Below, piece by piece: positions 26,506 to 38,851 of a stretch of DNA of 51,545 bases (positions are counted from its first letter, which is position 1; every line of letters starts with the position of its first letter). The stretch spans positions 1 to 51,545 of the forward strand of contig JAPHSX010000065.1 of assembly GCA_026196575.1 (NCBI GenBank). The letters run 5' to 3'. The notes beneath the pieces were generated by a model, which was not told where the DNA came from, searched no databases, and saw only the letters and a list, made by a program, of their open reading frames with translations. A program made the position numbers and the translations under genes. This DNA is from Gammaproteobacteria bacterium. GTDB taxonomy: Bacteria; Pseudomonadota; Gammaproteobacteria; Thiohalomonadales; Thiohalomonadaceae.

Positions 26506-26548
26506 ATGATAGACGCGGAAACAATACCAGAATCTTGATATATGTCAA
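26506..26548 (-). promoter_or_regulatory. Class II FNR-type promoter of ccoNOQP-GHIS
   Basis: On the minus strand TTGAC-ATAT-ATCAA (26548-26535) matches the FNR operator at 9 of 10 specified positions. TATCAT (26511-26506) is a 5/6 -10 element. A start at about 26500 puts the operator centre at -41.5. FNR or Anr control of cbb3 oxidase genes is well known, and this site fits it exactly. Confidence 0.85.
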
Positions 26549-26811
26549 ACAATCGCCACTTTGCGCCGGGCACCACCGCATCCCAGCACCGGGAGAGAGG
26601 CAGCACCGGTGTTATGCCAACAGCCCACCGGGCGAGTGTGCGCAAGAAAGAAACTGGCTCCGACATCGAGGGAGCCCCAAGAAATAGCTATTCAGATCAC
26701 TTGATTGAATGGGTAGATTCCTGCCGCTACCACACAGGAGGGGGTGTGCGCCACCCTGTTTGCTCCGTGAAGCGGTTTTTATCCACACACCGCATGGCGT
26801 GAGGCCAGTGG
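26549..26811. other. Intergenic stretch between glmS and the cco promoter
   Basis: About 260 bases with no supported gene; the plus-strand frame 26542-26802 has no RBS, and its composition and content look random. A minus-strand hairpin, GGCTCC (26656-26661) with GGAGCC (26671-26676), is followed by AGTTTCTTTCTT and could be a weak terminator for glmS. A second short repeat, CAGTGG / CCACTG, straddles the glmS stop codon (26806-26822) without a T run. Confidence 0.4.
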
Positions 26812-28644
26812 CTATTCCACTGTTACCGACTTTGCCAAATTCCTCGGCTGATCCACATCGGTGCCCTTGAGGATCGCGACGTGATAGGCGAGCAGTTGCA
26901 GCGGGATGGTGAAGATGATCGGTGCGACGTGGCCGCCGCCCGGCGGGACGGTGATCACATGCAGTCGCTCGCTGCTGCCCATGCCGGTGTCATAGTCGGC
27001 GAAGACGTAGAGTTCGCCGCCACGGGCGCGCACCTCTTCGAGGTTGGATTTAAGCTTCTCCAGCAACTCGTCGTTGGGGGCGACGGCAATCACCGGCATC
27101 TCCTCGTCGACCAGCGCCAGCGGGCCGTGCTTTAACTCGCCGGCGGGATAGGCCTCGGCGTGGATGTAGGAGATCTCCTTGAGCTTGAGCGCCCCCTCCA
27201 GCGCCACCGGGTACTGTACGCCACGGCCAAGAAAGAGGGCATGGTGCTTGTCGGCGAAGCGTTCGGCCAGCTGCTGGATGGAGGCGTCGAGCTTGAGCAC
27301 CTCCTCAAGATGACGCGGCAGGGCGAGCAGTTGCCCGATAATGATCGCCTCGCGTTCGGCGCTGATGCGGTGGCGTCGGCCGATGGCGGTGACCAGCAGC
27401 AACAGCGCCACCAGCTGGGTGGTAAAGGCCTTGGTGGAGGCGACACCGATCTCGGGGCCGGCGCGGGTCATCAGGGTGAGGTCGGCCTCGCGCGCGAGCG
27501 AGCTCTCGGGGACGTTGCAAATGGCCAGCGAGGGGCCGTAACCCCACTTCCTGGTGGCGCGCAGCGCGGCCAGGGTGTCGGCGGTCTCGCCCGACTGGGA
27601 GATCACCACTACCAGGGCATCGGGGTTGGCCACCGGGTGGCGGTAGCGGAACTCGCTCGCCACCTCGACGTGACACGGCACCCCGGCCAACCCCTCGAAC
27701 CAGTTGCGCGCCACCATCCCGGCGTGAAAGCTGGTACCGCAGGCGATGATCTGAATCGCCTTAATGCGATCGAATATCGCCGTGGCCTCGGGGCCAAAGC
27801 TTGCCTCCAGCACCCGGCCAGCGGCGACCCGCCCCTCCAGGGTCTCGGCCACCGCCCGCGGCTGCTCGTGGATCTCCTTGAGCATGTAGTGGCGATAGTG
27901 GCCGCGCTCGGCGGCGGCGGCAGTTAGCGCCGACTCGCGGACTGGACGCTCCACCTGGTTGCCTGATGCGTCATAGATGGTGATCGCGTCGCGGCTTAGC
28001 TGCGCCATATCACCCTCCTCCAGGAAGATGAAGCGGCGTGTCACCGGCAGCAGCGCTGCCACGTCGGAGGCAATGAAGTGTTCGCCAATGCCGACACCAA
28101 TCACCAGCGGGCTGCCCCGGCGGGCGGCGATGAGCTGCCCCGGCTCAAGATTGCTCACTACCCCTAATGCGTAGGCCCCCTCCAGCTCGGCGATGGCGTC
28201 GCGGGTGGCCTGCAGTAACCCCTTGCCCGCGGCCTGGTGGAGGTGGATCTGGTGCACCACCACCTCGGTATCGGTCTCGGAGGTGAACTCGTAACCCTGC
28301 GCCAGCTGGCGTTGCCGCAACACGGCATGGTTCTCGATGATGCCGTTGTGCACCACCGCGACCCCCCCCTTACAGATGTGGGGATGGGCATTCCGCTGCG
28401 AGGGCTGGCCATGGGTGGCCCAGCGGGTGTGGGCGATGCCGAGGTGACCGCGCAGCGGTCGTACCCGTAGCGCCTCGGCCAGGATTTGTACCTTGCCCAG
28501 CATGCGTTCGCGCTCGATGCACCCCTCGCCATTGATCACGGCGATACCGGCGGAGTCGTAACCGCGGTACTCCAGGCGGCGCAACCCCTCCAGCAGGATC
28601 CCCACTACATCGCGCTCGGCTACCGCACCGACGATCCCGCACAT
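26812..28644 (-). CDS. glmS: Glucosamine-6-phosphate synthase GlmS
   Basis: 610 residues, the usual length. Met-Cys2-Gly-Ile-Val begins the class II glutaminase domain with Cys2 as nucleophile; HTRWATHGQPSQRNAHPH and HNGIIENH are glutamine-site blocks. Two SIS domains (AIQIIACGTSFHAGMV; ISQSGETADTLAAL) bind fructose-6-phosphate, and the C-terminal PRNLAKSVTVE is characteristic. It makes glucosamine-6-P for peptidoglycan and LPS. It starts three bases after the glmU stop, so glmU-glmS is an operon. No ribozyme or obvious GlmZ-type site is seen. Confidence 0.98.
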   Translation of the reverse strand: MCGIVGAVAERDVVGILLEGLRRLEYRGYDSAGIAVINGEGCIERERMLGKVQILAEALRVRPLRGHLGIAHTRWATHGQPSQRNAHPHICKGGVAVVHNGIIENHAVLRQRQLAQGYEFTSETDTEVVVHQIHLHQAAGKGLLQATRDAIAELEGAYALGVVSNLEPGQLIAARRGSPLVIGVGIGEHFIASDVAALLPVTRRFIFLEEGDMAQLSRDAITIYDASGNQVERPVRESALTAAAAERGHYRHYMLKEIHEQPRAVAETLEGRVAAGRVLEASFGPEATAIFDRIKAIQIIACGTSFHAGMVARNWFEGLAGVPCHVEVASEFRYRHPVANPDALVVVISQSGETADTLAALRATRKWGYGPSLAICNVPESSLAREADLTLMTRAGPEIGVASTKAFTTQLVALLLLVTAIGRRHRISAEREAIIIGQLLALPRHLEEVLKLDASIQQLAERFADKHHALFLGRGVQYPVALEGALKLKEISYIHAEAYPAGELKHGPLALVDEEMPVIAVAPNDELLEKLKSNLEEVRARGGELYVFADYDTGMGSSERLHVITVPPGGGHVAPIIFTIPLQLLAYHVAILKGTDVDQPRNLAKSVTVE

Positions 28645-28647
28645 ACT

Positions 28648-30006
28648 CTACTGTCCCTTTTTCTGTGGCCGCTTCCAGCCCTTGACACCCTTTTGCGGCA
28701 CGCGGCTGAGGCTCAACTCGTCCGCCGCCACATCCCTGGTGATGGTGGCGCCGGCGCCGATGGTCGCGCCAGCCCCGATGCGTACCGGTGCCACCAGCTG
28801 GCTGTCGGAGCCGACAAAGACGTTGTCGCCGATCTCGGTGCGATGTTTGTTGGCGCCATCGTAGTTGCAGGTGATGGTGCCGGCGCCGATATTCACCCCG
28901 GCACCCATGGTGGTGTCGCCGATATAGCTGAGGTGGTTGACCTTGGAGCCGGCGCCGATCTGGCTGTTCTTCACCTCGACGAAGTTGCCGATGCGCGCCC
29001 CGGCGGCCAGCTCGGTGCCGGGGCGGATGCGGGCAAAGGGGCCGATGTGGCAGCCGGCGCCGATCACCGCGTTTTCCACCACCGAGTAGGGGGCGATGGC
29101 GACATCATCGCCGATGGTGACATTGGTTAACACACAGCCGCTGCCGATGGTGACGCGATGGCCCAGCGTTACCTTGCCGCTGAGGATCACATTGGTGTCG
29201 ATCACCACATCCTCCCCCGTCTCGACCGTGCCGCGCAGGTCAAAACGGGCGGGGTCGATGAGGGTGGCACCGGCACGCATCAACCGCTCCGCCTGCCGCC
29301 GCTGGTAGACACGCTCCAGGTGGGCCAGCTGCACGCGATCGTTGACCCCCGTCACCTCATCGTTATCGGCGGTACAGAGGGCCGTTACCGACGCCCCGTC
29401 GCCCACCGCCATGGCGATGATATCGGTAAGGTAGTACTCCCCCTGGGCGTTGCCATTCTCCAGGCGCGCCAGCCAGCCGGCCAGCCGCTCACCGGCCACG
29501 GCAAGGATGCCGCTGTTGACCTCGGTGATGGCGCGCTCATCCGCGCTGGCGTCCTTCTCCTCGACGATGCGCTGCACCCTACCGTCGCCATCGCGCACGA
29601 TGCGTCCATAGCCGGTGGGGAGGGAAAGCTCCATGGTGAGCAGGGCGAGGCCGCCCGCCACATGCTGCAGCAGGGCGCGCAGGGTCTGGGCGCTGACCAG
29701 CGGCACATCGCCGTAGAGCACCAGCACGGTGGAGTCGGCTTGCAACTGCGCCTGCGCCAGCGCGTGACCGGTGCCCAGCTGCTGCGCCTGCTCCGACCAG
29801 GAGAGTGCGGGGTCGTCGATGCACCGCCTCACCGCCTCGCCGCCGTGGCCATAGACCACATGCACCGCGTGCGGCTCCAGCGTGCGGGCGCAGTCGATGA
29901 CGTGCTGCAGCAGCGGCTTGCCGGCGAGGCGGTGCAACACCTTGGGCAGGGAGGAGCGCATGCGGGTGCCTTTACCGGCAGCGAGGATGACGACTTCAAG
30001 CTTCAT
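28648..30006 (-). CDS. glmU: Bifunctional N-acetylglucosamine-1-P uridylyltransferase GlmU
   Basis: 452 residues. The N-terminal pyrophosphorylase domain has [18 protein letters not shown], and YGDVPL, EEKDAS and EVNSGI line the UDP-GlcNAc site. The C-terminal left-handed beta-helix acetyltransferase domain consists of hexapeptide repeats ([38 protein letters not shown]) with the conserved [14 protein letters not shown]. It carries out the last two steps to UDP-GlcNAc. First gene of glmU-glmS; its start is 88 bases downstream of slyD. Confidence 0.98.
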   Translation of the reverse strand: MKLEVVILAAGKGTRMRSSLPKVLHRLAGKPLLQHVIDCARTLEPHAVHVVYGHGGEAVRRCIDDPALSWSEQAQQLGTGHALAQAQLQADSTVLVLYGDVPLVSAQTLRALLQHVAGGLALLTMELSLPTGYGRIVRDGDGRVQRIVEEKDASADERAITEVNSGILAVAGERLAGWLARLENGNAQGEYYLTDIIAMAVGDGASVTALCTADNDEVTGVNDRVQLAHLERVYQRRQAERLMRAGATLIDPARFDLRGTVETGEDVVIDTNVILSGKVTLGHRVTIGSGCVLTNVTIGDDVAIAPYSVVENAVIGAGCHIGPFARIRPGTELAAGARIGNFVEVKNSQIGAGSKVNHLSYIGDTTMGAGVNIGAGTITCNYDGANKHRTEIGDNVFVGSDSQLVAPVRIGAGATIGAGATITRDVAADELSLSRVPQKGVKGWKRPQKKGQ

Positions 30007-30066
30007 CTACGGTCTCTTCTCAACCTGCTTTTATTCAACGTATCCGGCCGCAGGCCCACCATCACT

Positions 30067-30094
30067 CCTGCAACCTGCAACCCGTAACCCGCCT
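30067..30094. repeat. Short degenerate heptad repeat before glmU
   Basis: Four 7-base units, CCTGCAA, CCTGCAA, CCCGTAA, CCCGCCT, run directly up to the slyD stop codon. Too short and degenerate for a firm call; it may be a slippage tract. Confidence 0.35.
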
Positions 30095-30565
30095 TTAATG
30101 AAGTGAAGGCATCTGCTGCACGCCGTTGCGCAGCTCCTCGGGCGTGGGCTCGCGCACGTCGACCACACGAACATGGAAGACGATATCCTTGCCCGCCAGC
30201 GGGTGGTTGCCGTCGAGGGTGACAGTACCGGCGTCGATGTGGGTAACGGTCATCTGCAACGAGCCGCCCGCCTCGTTCACAAACTCGGCGATGGCACCCA
30301 GTTTGCGATACTCTGCCGGCACATTTTCGATCCGGTCGGAGAAGGTTCGTTGCGGATCCCAGGCACCGAACGCCTCATCGGCAGCGAGGCTCACCGAGAC
30401 CAGGTCACCCACCGCCTTGCCCTCCAGCGCCGCCTCCACCTTTTCGAACAGGCCGCTGTCGCGCCCGTGCAGATAGTTCACCGGGGTATCCACCTGCTCC
30501 AGGGTCTCGCCATCCGCCGCCGCGATGCGGTAGTTAACGGTCACCACCTTGTCTTTACTAATCAC
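30095..30565 (-). CDS. slyD: FKBP-type peptidyl-prolyl isomerase, SlyD-like
   Basis: 156 residues from GTG 30565 (VISKDKVVTVNYRI) with AGGA nine bases upstream. SlyD features: VNYLHGRDSGLFEKVEAALEGKAVGD, followed by the insert-in-flap chaperone domain (FGAWDPQRTFSDRIENVPAEYR) and the return to the FKBP fold (GNHPLAGKDIVFHVRVVDV). It lacks the long His/Cys-rich metal-binding tail of E. coli SlyD, ending at NGVQQMPSLH, so the nickel-storage role is unlikely here. It lies between the atp operon terminator and glmU. Confidence 0.88.
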   Translation of the reverse strand: MISKDKVVTVNYRIAAADGETLEQVDTPVNYLHGRDSGLFEKVEAALEGKAVGDLVSVSLAADEAFGAWDPQRTFSDRIENVPAEYRKLGAIAEFVNEAGGSLQMTVTHIDAGTVTLDGNHPLAGKDIVFHVRVVDVREPTPEELRNGVQQMPSLH

Positions 30566-30597
30566 TCGCTCTTCCTCTGGCCCGTAACGCGGCCCAT

Positions 30598-30628
30598 AAA
30601 AAAAGGGCAGTTTACCACCGCCCTTTTT
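30598..30628 (-). terminator. Terminator of the ATP synthase operon
   Basis: On the minus strand AAAAAGGGC and GCCCTTTTT pair across an 11-base loop, followed by T residues to 30598. It is 56 bases beyond the atpC stop. The arm symmetry would also allow termination on the plus strand, but no plus-strand gene reads into it. Confidence 0.85.
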
Positions 30629-30683
30629 CGATAACACCCTCTGCCCGACAGCATCAGGCGCCGCCTGCGCACATCAGTCGGGA

Positions 30684-31109
30684 CTATTTCCCCAGCTTCT
30701 TGCGCAGCCGCTGGATAGTCTGTAGCTGCGCGATCGCCTCGGCCAGCTCGGCCTCGGCGGTGGCGTAGTCAACCTCGCTCTGACGATCCTGCAGCGCCTG
30801 TTCAGCGCGTGCCTTGGCCTCCATCGCCTTCGCCTCGTCCAGGTCACGGGCCCGCAGCACGGTGTCGGCCAGTACGGTGACCACATGGGGCTGCACCTCC
30901 AGCATCCCGCCGGAGACAAAGTAGAACTCCTCCTCGCCGCCCGGCTTCACCACACGCACCTCGCCCGCCTTGAGCGGTGTCAGCAGCTGGGTGTGGCGCG
31001 GGTAGATCCCCACCTCGCCCATCTTCGCCGGTGCGATCACCTGCTCGACAGTGCCGGAGAAGATCTCCTGCTCCGCACTGACGATATTCACGTGCATTGT
31101 CATGGCCAT
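30684..31109 (-). CDS. atpC: F1 ATP synthase subunit epsilon
   Basis: 141 residues from ATG 31109 ([19 protein letters not shown]). The N-terminal beta-sandwich ([42 protein letters not shown]) and C-terminal helical hairpin ([19 protein letters not shown]) are intact. Epsilon couples the c ring to F1 and can inhibit hydrolysis. Alternative ATG codons two and four residues on are possible. Last gene of the operon. Confidence 0.96.
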   Translation of the reverse strand: MAMTMHVNIVSAEQEIFSGTVEQVIAPAKMGEVGIYPRHTQLLTPLKAGEVRVVKPGGEEEFYFVSGGMLEVQPHVVTVLADTVLRARDLDEAKAMEAKARAEQALQDRQSEVDYATAEAELAEAIAQLQTIQRLRKKLGK

Positions 31110-31134
31110 AGTGCTATCCCCGTCGTGGGCCCAA

Positions 31135-32532
<1,398 letters not shown>

Positions 32533-32553
32533 TTAGAAATCTTTGCCGGACAT

Positions 32554-33417
32554 TCAGACCGCCGAGGCGCCGCTCACAATCTCTGACAGCTCCTGCGTGA
32601 TCGCCGCCTGACGCGCCTTGTTGTAGGCCAGCTGCAGGCCATCGATCATGTCGCCGGCGTTGTCGGTGGCGGCCTTCATCGCCACCATCCGTGCCGCCAT
32701 TTCACAGGCGATATTCTCGACCACGCCCTGATAGACCATCGACTCCACATAGCGCATCAACAGACCATCCAGCACCTCCCTGGCATCGGGCTCATAGATG
32801 TAGTCCCAGTGGTGCTCCAGCTCCCGCTCTGGGCTCTGCGCCGAGATGGGCAACAGTTGCATCACCTGGGGTTTCTGGCTCATGGTGTTGACGAACTCGT
32901 TGTAGACCACCAGCAGCTGGTCAATCTCGCCGTTGCTGTAGGCGTCGAGCATCACCTTGACCGAGCCGATCACATCCTCCAGGCGCGGTGCATCACCGAG
33001 GTGACTGACCTCACTGACCACCGGGGCGCCGGTGCGGCGGAAGAAGCTCAGCCCCTTGGAGCCGATGGTGCTCAACCGCACCTCGGCGCCCGCCTCGCGC
33101 CACTCCTTCATCGCCATCACCCCGGCCTTGAACATATTGGTGTTGAGGCCGCCGCACAGGCCGCGATCGGTGGAGATCACAATCATCCCCACCCGCTTCA
33201 CCGGACGCTCCAGCATGAAGGGGTGGCGGTACTCCGGATTCGCCTGGGCCAGGTGGGCAATGACGCGACGAATATTCTCCGCATAGGGACGGCTGGCGGC
33301 CATGCGCTCCTGCGCCCGGCGCATCTTGCTGGCCGCCACCATCTCCATCGCGCTGGTGATCTTCTGCGTGTTTTTCACGCTCTTGATCTGCGTGCGTATC
33401 TCTTTTCCGCTTGCCAT
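32554..33417 (-). CDS. atpG: F1 ATP synthase subunit gamma
   Basis: 287 residues. The N-terminal helix [20 protein letters not shown] and C-terminal helix [20 protein letters not shown] form the rotor coiled coil, and [13 protein letters not shown] is the conserved central block. Gamma is the rotating shaft of F1. Gaps of 42 and 21 bases to its neighbours. Confidence 0.98.
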   Translation of the reverse strand: MASGKEIRTQIKSVKNTQKITSAMEMVAASKMRRAQERMAASRPYAENIRRVIAHLAQANPEYRHPFMLERPVKRVGMIVISTDRGLCGGLNTNMFKAGVMAMKEWREAGAEVRLSTIGSKGLSFFRRTGAPVVSEVSHLGDAPRLEDVIGSVKVMLDAYSNGEIDQLLVVYNEFVNTMSQKPQVMQLLPISAQSPERELEHHWDYIYEPDAREVLDGLLMRYVESMVYQGVVENIACEMAARMVAMKAATDNAGDMIDGLQLAYNKARQAAITQELSEIVSGASAV

Positions 33418-33438
33418 AAAATTGGACTCCCCGCCCCG

Positions 33439-34980
33439 TTACCAGGTGCTGCTGGCCTTAAAGCTCTCCAGGGCGGCACGCAGCGCGGTTTCGATCTCCT
33501 CGTTGTAATCGCCGCTCTCGTTAATCCGGGCCAACAGTTCGGCCTGTGCGGACTTCATGTAGGACTGCATCGCCCCCTCGAAGTCGACCACCTTGCTCAC
33601 CGCCACATCATCCAGGTAACCCTGGTTGGCGGCGAACAACGAAACGGCCATCTGCGCCACGCTCATCGGCGAGTACTGGAATTGCTTCATCAGCTCGGTA
33701 ACGCGCTGGCCGCGCTCGATCTGCTTGCGCGTCGACTCATCCAGGTCGGAGGCGAACTGGGCGAAGGCGGCCAGCTCGCGGTACTGGGCGAGGTCGAGGC
33801 GCACCCCGCCACCCAGCTTCTTGATGATCTTGGTCTGGGCGGCACCGCCGACGCGCGATACCGAGAGACCAGCGTTGATGGCGGGACGGATACCGGCATT
33901 GAACAGATCCGACTCGAGGAAGATCTGCCCATCGGTGATGGAGATGACGTTGGTCGGGACGAAGGCGGAGACGTCACCGGCCTGGGTCTCGATGATCGGC
34001 AGTGCGGTGAGTGAACCGGTCTTGCCCGTCACCGCACCGTTGGTCGCCTTCTCCACAAACTCGGCGTTGACGCGCGCGGCACGCTCCAGCAGGCGCGAGT
34101 GCAGGTAGAAGACGTCACCGGGGTAGGCCTCACGGCCCGGCGGACGGCGCAGCAGCAGCGATACCTGACGGTAGGCCCACGCCTGCTTGGTGAGGTCATC
34201 GTAGACGATGAGGGCATCTTCGCCCTTGTCGCGGAAGTACTCGCCCATGGTGCAGCCGGCGTAGGGGGCGATGAACTGCATCGCCGCTGACTCGGCGGCG
34301 CTGGCCGCGACCACGGTGGTGTACTCCATGGCGCCGTGCTCTTCGAGCTTGCGCACCACGGCCGCCACCGAGGAGGCCTTCTGGCCGATGGCGACGTAGA
34401 TGCACTTAACGCCGCTCCCCTTCTGGTTGATGATGGCGTCGATGGCCACCGCGGTCTTGCCAGTCTGGCGGTCACCGATGATCAGCTCGCGCTGGCCGCG
34501 ACCGATGGGCACCATCGCGTCGATCGCCTTGAGACCGGTCTGCAGCGGCTGGTCTACCGACTTGCGCCACACCACGCCGGGCGCAATCTTCTCGATGGGC
34601 GCGCTGCTCTCGGCATTAAGCGGTCCCTTGCCGTCAATGGGGCTGCCCAGCGAATCGACCACGCGGCCCAGCAGCGCTTCGCCGGTGGGGACCTCCATGA
34701 TGCGGCCGGTACACTTCACCGCGTTACCCTCGGAGACGTGCTTGTAGTCACCGAGGATTACCGCACCCACGGAGTCACGCTCCAGGTTGAGTGCCAGGCC
34801 AAAGGTGTTGTTGGGGAATTCGAGCATCTCGCCGGACATGACGTCGGAGAGTCCGTGTACCCGCACGATACCGTCGGACAGGCTCACCACCGTGCCTTCG
34901 GTACGCGCTTCACTCACTGTCTCGAAGCTTGCGATACGCTTCTTGATCAGGTCGCTGATTTCAGATGGATTCAACTGCAT
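33439..34980 (-). CDS. atpA: F1 ATP synthase subunit alpha
   Basis: 513 residues, exactly typical. [16 protein letters not shown] start; Walker [36 protein letters not shown]; and the alpha-specific [17 protein letters not shown]. Alpha carries the non-catalytic nucleotide sites. The residues around the P-loop and the arginine finger (SVSRVG) are intact. Confidence 0.99.
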   Translation of the reverse strand: MQLNPSEISDLIKKRIASFETVSEARTEGTVVSLSDGIVRVHGLSDVMSGEMLEFPNNTFGLALNLERDSVGAVILGDYKHVSEGNAVKCTGRIMEVPTGEALLGRVVDSLGSPIDGKGPLNAESSAPIEKIAPGVVWRKSVDQPLQTGLKAIDAMVPIGRGQRELIIGDRQTGKTAVAIDAIINQKGSGVKCIYVAIGQKASSVAAVVRKLEEHGAMEYTTVVAASAAESAAMQFIAPYAGCTMGEYFRDKGEDALIVYDDLTKQAWAYRQVSLLLRRPPGREAYPGDVFYLHSRLLERAARVNAEFVEKATNGAVTGKTGSLTALPIIETQAGDVSAFVPTNVISITDGQIFLESDLFNAGIRPAINAGLSVSRVGGAAQTKIIKKLGGGVRLDLAQYRELAAFAQFASDLDESTRKQIERGQRVTELMKQFQYSPMSVAQMAVSLFAANQGYLDDVAVSKVVDFEGAMQSYMKSAQAELLARINESGDYNEEIETALRAALESFKASSTW

Positions 34981-35003
34981 TTTCTTGCGTCCTCTATCCC
35001 GGC

Positions 35004-35540
35004 TTAATGCGTTAGTGCGGCAGCCAGCTTCTCCAGCTTGCCAATTACTGAGCCATCAATGACGACGTCGCCCGCACGAATGATGGCGCCACCCACGAGG
35101 GCCGCGTCAACACGGCAATTCAGGGTGACGTCACGGCCCAGGCGTCTCTTCAGGCTCTCGGTGATACCGCTCTTTTGCGCAGCGCTTAACTCGATGGCGG
35201 AGATCACCTCCGCCTCGACCGTGCCCTCGGCATGGGCGCGCTCAATCTCAAACAGCGCGCTGATCTCACCCACCAGGTCGAGACGGCCGTTGGCGGCCAG
35301 CACGCGGATCATGTTGCGGCCGTGCTCATTGAGCCGGTCGCCACAGATCTCCAGAAACAGCGCCGCCAGCTGCTCGCCGCTCAACCTGGGGCTGGCAATC
35401 AGCGCCGCCATCTCTTCATCGGCGGCGACGGCGGCGGCAAAGTGCAGCATCCCGGACCACGGTTGCAGCGCGTCCTGCTCCCGGGCCAACCTCAGGATGG
35501 CCTGGGCGTAGGGACGTGCGATGGTTCTCTTTTCGGCCAT
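35004..35540 (-). CDS. atpH: F1 ATP synthase subunit delta
   Basis: 178 residues. [21 protein letters not shown] opens the helical N-terminal domain, and [32 protein letters not shown] is the conserved C-terminal block that contacts subunit b. It forms the stator clamp at the top of F1. Starts 11 bases after atpF. Confidence 0.97.
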   Translation of the reverse strand: MAEKRTIARPYAQAILRLAREQDALQPWSGMLHFAAAVAADEEMAALIASPRLSGEQLAALFLEICGDRLNEHGRNMIRVLAANGRLDLVGEISALFEIERAHAEGTVEAEVISAIELSAAQKSGITESLKRRLGRDVTLNCRVDAALVGGAIIRAGDVVIDGSVIGKLEKLAAALTH

Positions 35541-35551
35541 GTCCCGTATCC

Positions 35552-36022
35552 CTATATGCGCGCAATCAAATCTTGCAGCAGCTCATCATGCGCCTGGCTA
35601 TCCAGCTCGCGGTTGATGACCCGACCGGCGCCGGCCACGGCGAGCGCGGCCACCTGAGCGCGCAGACTCTCCTTGGCGCGATGCACCTCCTGCTCGATCT
35701 CGGCGGTGGCGGCGGTAATGATCCGCTCACCCTCGGTGCGGGCCGTCTCCTTCGACTCCTCGACAATCTCGCTGGCACGCTTTTGCGCCTGGACGAGGAT
35801 CGCGCCGGCCTCCTCCTTGGCCTTCTGGATCACATCCCTGGCGCGCTGCTGCGCCAACTCCTGCTCATGCCTACCGCGCTCTGCCGCGGCCAGCCCCTCA
35901 GCAATCTTCTTCTTCCGCTCTTCGAGGGCCGTCATGATCGGCGGCCACACATACTGCATACAGAACCAGACGAAGATGATGAAACTAATGGCCTGCCCGA
36001 TTAGGGTCGCATTAATGTTCAT
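35552..36022 (-). CDS. atpF: Fo ATP synthase subunit b
   Basis: 156 residues, length as in E. coli. A single N-terminal membrane helix (INATLIGQAISFIIFVWFC) and the conserved PPIMTALEERKKKIAEGL lead into a long polar coiled coil that forms the peripheral stalk. Only one b gene is present, consistent with a b2 homodimer and unlike phototrophs with b and b'. Confidence 0.97.
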   Translation of the reverse strand: MNINATLIGQAISFIIFVWFCMQYVWPPIMTALEERKKKIAEGLAAAERGRHEQELAQQRARDVIQKAKEEAGAILVQAQKRASEIVEESKETARTEGERIITAATAEIEQEVHRAKESLRAQVAALAVAGAGRVINRELDSQAHDELLQDLIARI

Positions 36023-36081
36023 GCTTGTTCCTCTTCTCTTAGCTGGTTAATTCGATGGGACAACCGTCGGACTCGAATCAA

Positions 36082-36351
<270 letters not shown>

Positions 36352-36372
36352 TTAAAGATAAAAATCCGTAAT

Positions 36373-37642
<1,270 letters not shown>

Positions 37643-37939
37643 GCGTGAAAGTCCTGACGACCCCGTGAACGACGTCCCGTAGCAGAGAAACAGGGCCTGT
37701 GGGGGCAAAGCTCTCAGCGGCGCGAAAGTATAACGACCCACCCCAGCAGGGTCAATGATACTCGGATAAAAGAAGTTTATATAAGCAAGGCCGCATATGC
37801 AGGTATGTTATTGAAATGCATCGGAATAAGCGCGTAACAGCCTGATTTAAATTGGTAATTATCTCCCGTTTCCCTCTGCGACAGCGCGCAAAAATTTGAT
37901 TTTTATTAAATTTGTGCGCACTGTCCGTTTCCGTCGTGA
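37643..37939. promoter_or_regulatory. AT-rich intergenic region between parB and atpI
   Basis: About 300 bases, clearly more AT-rich than the flanking genes, with an inverted repeat at 37880-37925 (listed separately). On the minus strand AT-rich hexamers such as TATATA near 37780 could serve as the -10 of the atp promoter, but no convincing -35/-10 pair stands out. No parS consensus (TGTTTCACGTGAAACA) is present and no gene is seen. Confidence 0.5.
37880..37925. repeat. 18-base-arm inverted repeat downstream of parB
   Basis: GACAGCGCGCAAAAATTT (37880-37897) is repeated as its reverse complement at 37908-37925 with 16 of 18 matches, around a 10-base AT spacer. It begins 15 bases after the parB stop. 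There is no T run beyond either arm, so a simple intrinsic terminator is not the best reading. It could be a protein-binding palindrome or a stabilising 3' hairpin. Confidence 0.75.
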
Positions 37940-38827
37940 CTACTTGATATGCTGCAGGATACCGTCCAGCTCATCAAGGCTATTGTAGTTGATCACCAGT
38001 TTGCCCTTGCCCTTGGCGCCGTGTTGAATCGCCACCCGGGCACCGATGCGCTCACCCAGGTCCTGCTCCAGGCGGTGGATATCGGGGTCGGTGCGTTTCT
38101 CCTTCACCGCACCGGGAGGGTGCCCCTCCAGGGTACGCTTCACCAGGCGTTCGGTCTCGCGCACCGAGAGTCCCTTGCCGACCACACTGCGCGCCACCTC
38201 GCTCTGCTGCTCGCCACTGAGTGCCAGCAGGGCGCGGGCGTGACCCATCTCCAGGTCGCCGTTGCCCAACATGCGCTTGATATCCTCGTTCAGCCCCAAC
38301 AGGCGCAGCAGGTTGCTGACCGAGGCGCGCGAGCGACCGACCGCATCGGCGGTCTGCTGGTGGGTCAGGCCAAACTCCTCGATCAGGCGATGGAGCGCCT
38401 GGGCCTCCTCCATCGGATTGAGCTCCTCGCGCTGAATATTCTCGATGAGGGCCATTGCCATCGCCGCCTGATCCGGCACGTCGCGCACCACGGCCGGGAT
38501 TTCGTGCAAACCGGCCAGCTGGGTGGCACGCCAGCGACGCTCACCGGCAATGATCTCGTAGCGGCCACCACCAATGGGACGCACCACGATGGGCTGCACC
38601 ACCCCCTGGGCACGAATGGAGTTGGCCAGCTCCTCCAGCGCCTCGGGATTCATGTCGATACGCGGCTGGTAGACGCCACGCTGCAGAATATCGACCGGCA
38701 GGATCTTCATCTCGCCGTCACCGTTGCCCTGCACCATGACCTGATCAGTAGCGCTGCCAAGGGTGGCTCCCGCACCCAGCAACGCCTCCAGCCCCTTACC
38801 CAATCCACGTTTTTTAACTGCTGCCAT
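37940..38827 (-). CDS. parB: Chromosome partitioning protein ParB
   Basis: 295 residues. MAAVKKRGLGKGLEALLG is the Spo0J/ParB-type N-terminus. The CTPase domain has QPIVVRPIGGGRYEIIAGERRWRATQLAGL (the GERRxRA box) and ENIQREELNPMEEAQAL, followed by the helix-turn-helix TADAVGRSRASVSNLLRLLGL. It binds parS near oriC and loads SMC. Starts 24 bases after parA. Confidence 0.97.
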   Translation of the reverse strand: MAAVKKRGLGKGLEALLGAGATLGSATDQVMVQGNGDGEMKILPVDILQRGVYQPRIDMNPEALEELANSIRAQGVVQPIVVRPIGGGRYEIIAGERRWRATQLAGLHEIPAVVRDVPDQAAMAMALIENIQREELNPMEEAQALHRLIEEFGLTHQQTADAVGRSRASVSNLLRLLGLNEDIKRMLGNGDLEMGHARALLALSGEQQSEVARSVVGKGLSVRETERLVKRTLEGHPPGAVKEKRTDPDIHRLEQDLGERIGARVAIQHGAKGKGKLVINYNSLDELDGILQHIK

Positions 38828-38851
38828 CGTCTTTGCCGTCTGTTTGTTGAT

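Noticed and set aside
26246-26581. 111-codon minus-strand frame upstream of ccoN
   Set aside because: Begins upstream of the inferred transcription start and has no RBS; Cys/Arg-rich composition looks random.
26542-26802. 86-codon plus-strand frame between cco and glmS
   Set aside because: No RBS, no recognisable sequence, and it starts inside the FNR operator of the opposite strand.
37643-37939. Possible parS or oriC in the parB-atpI gap
   Set aside because: No match to the parS consensus and no cluster of DnaA boxes seen; only the inverted repeat is supported.
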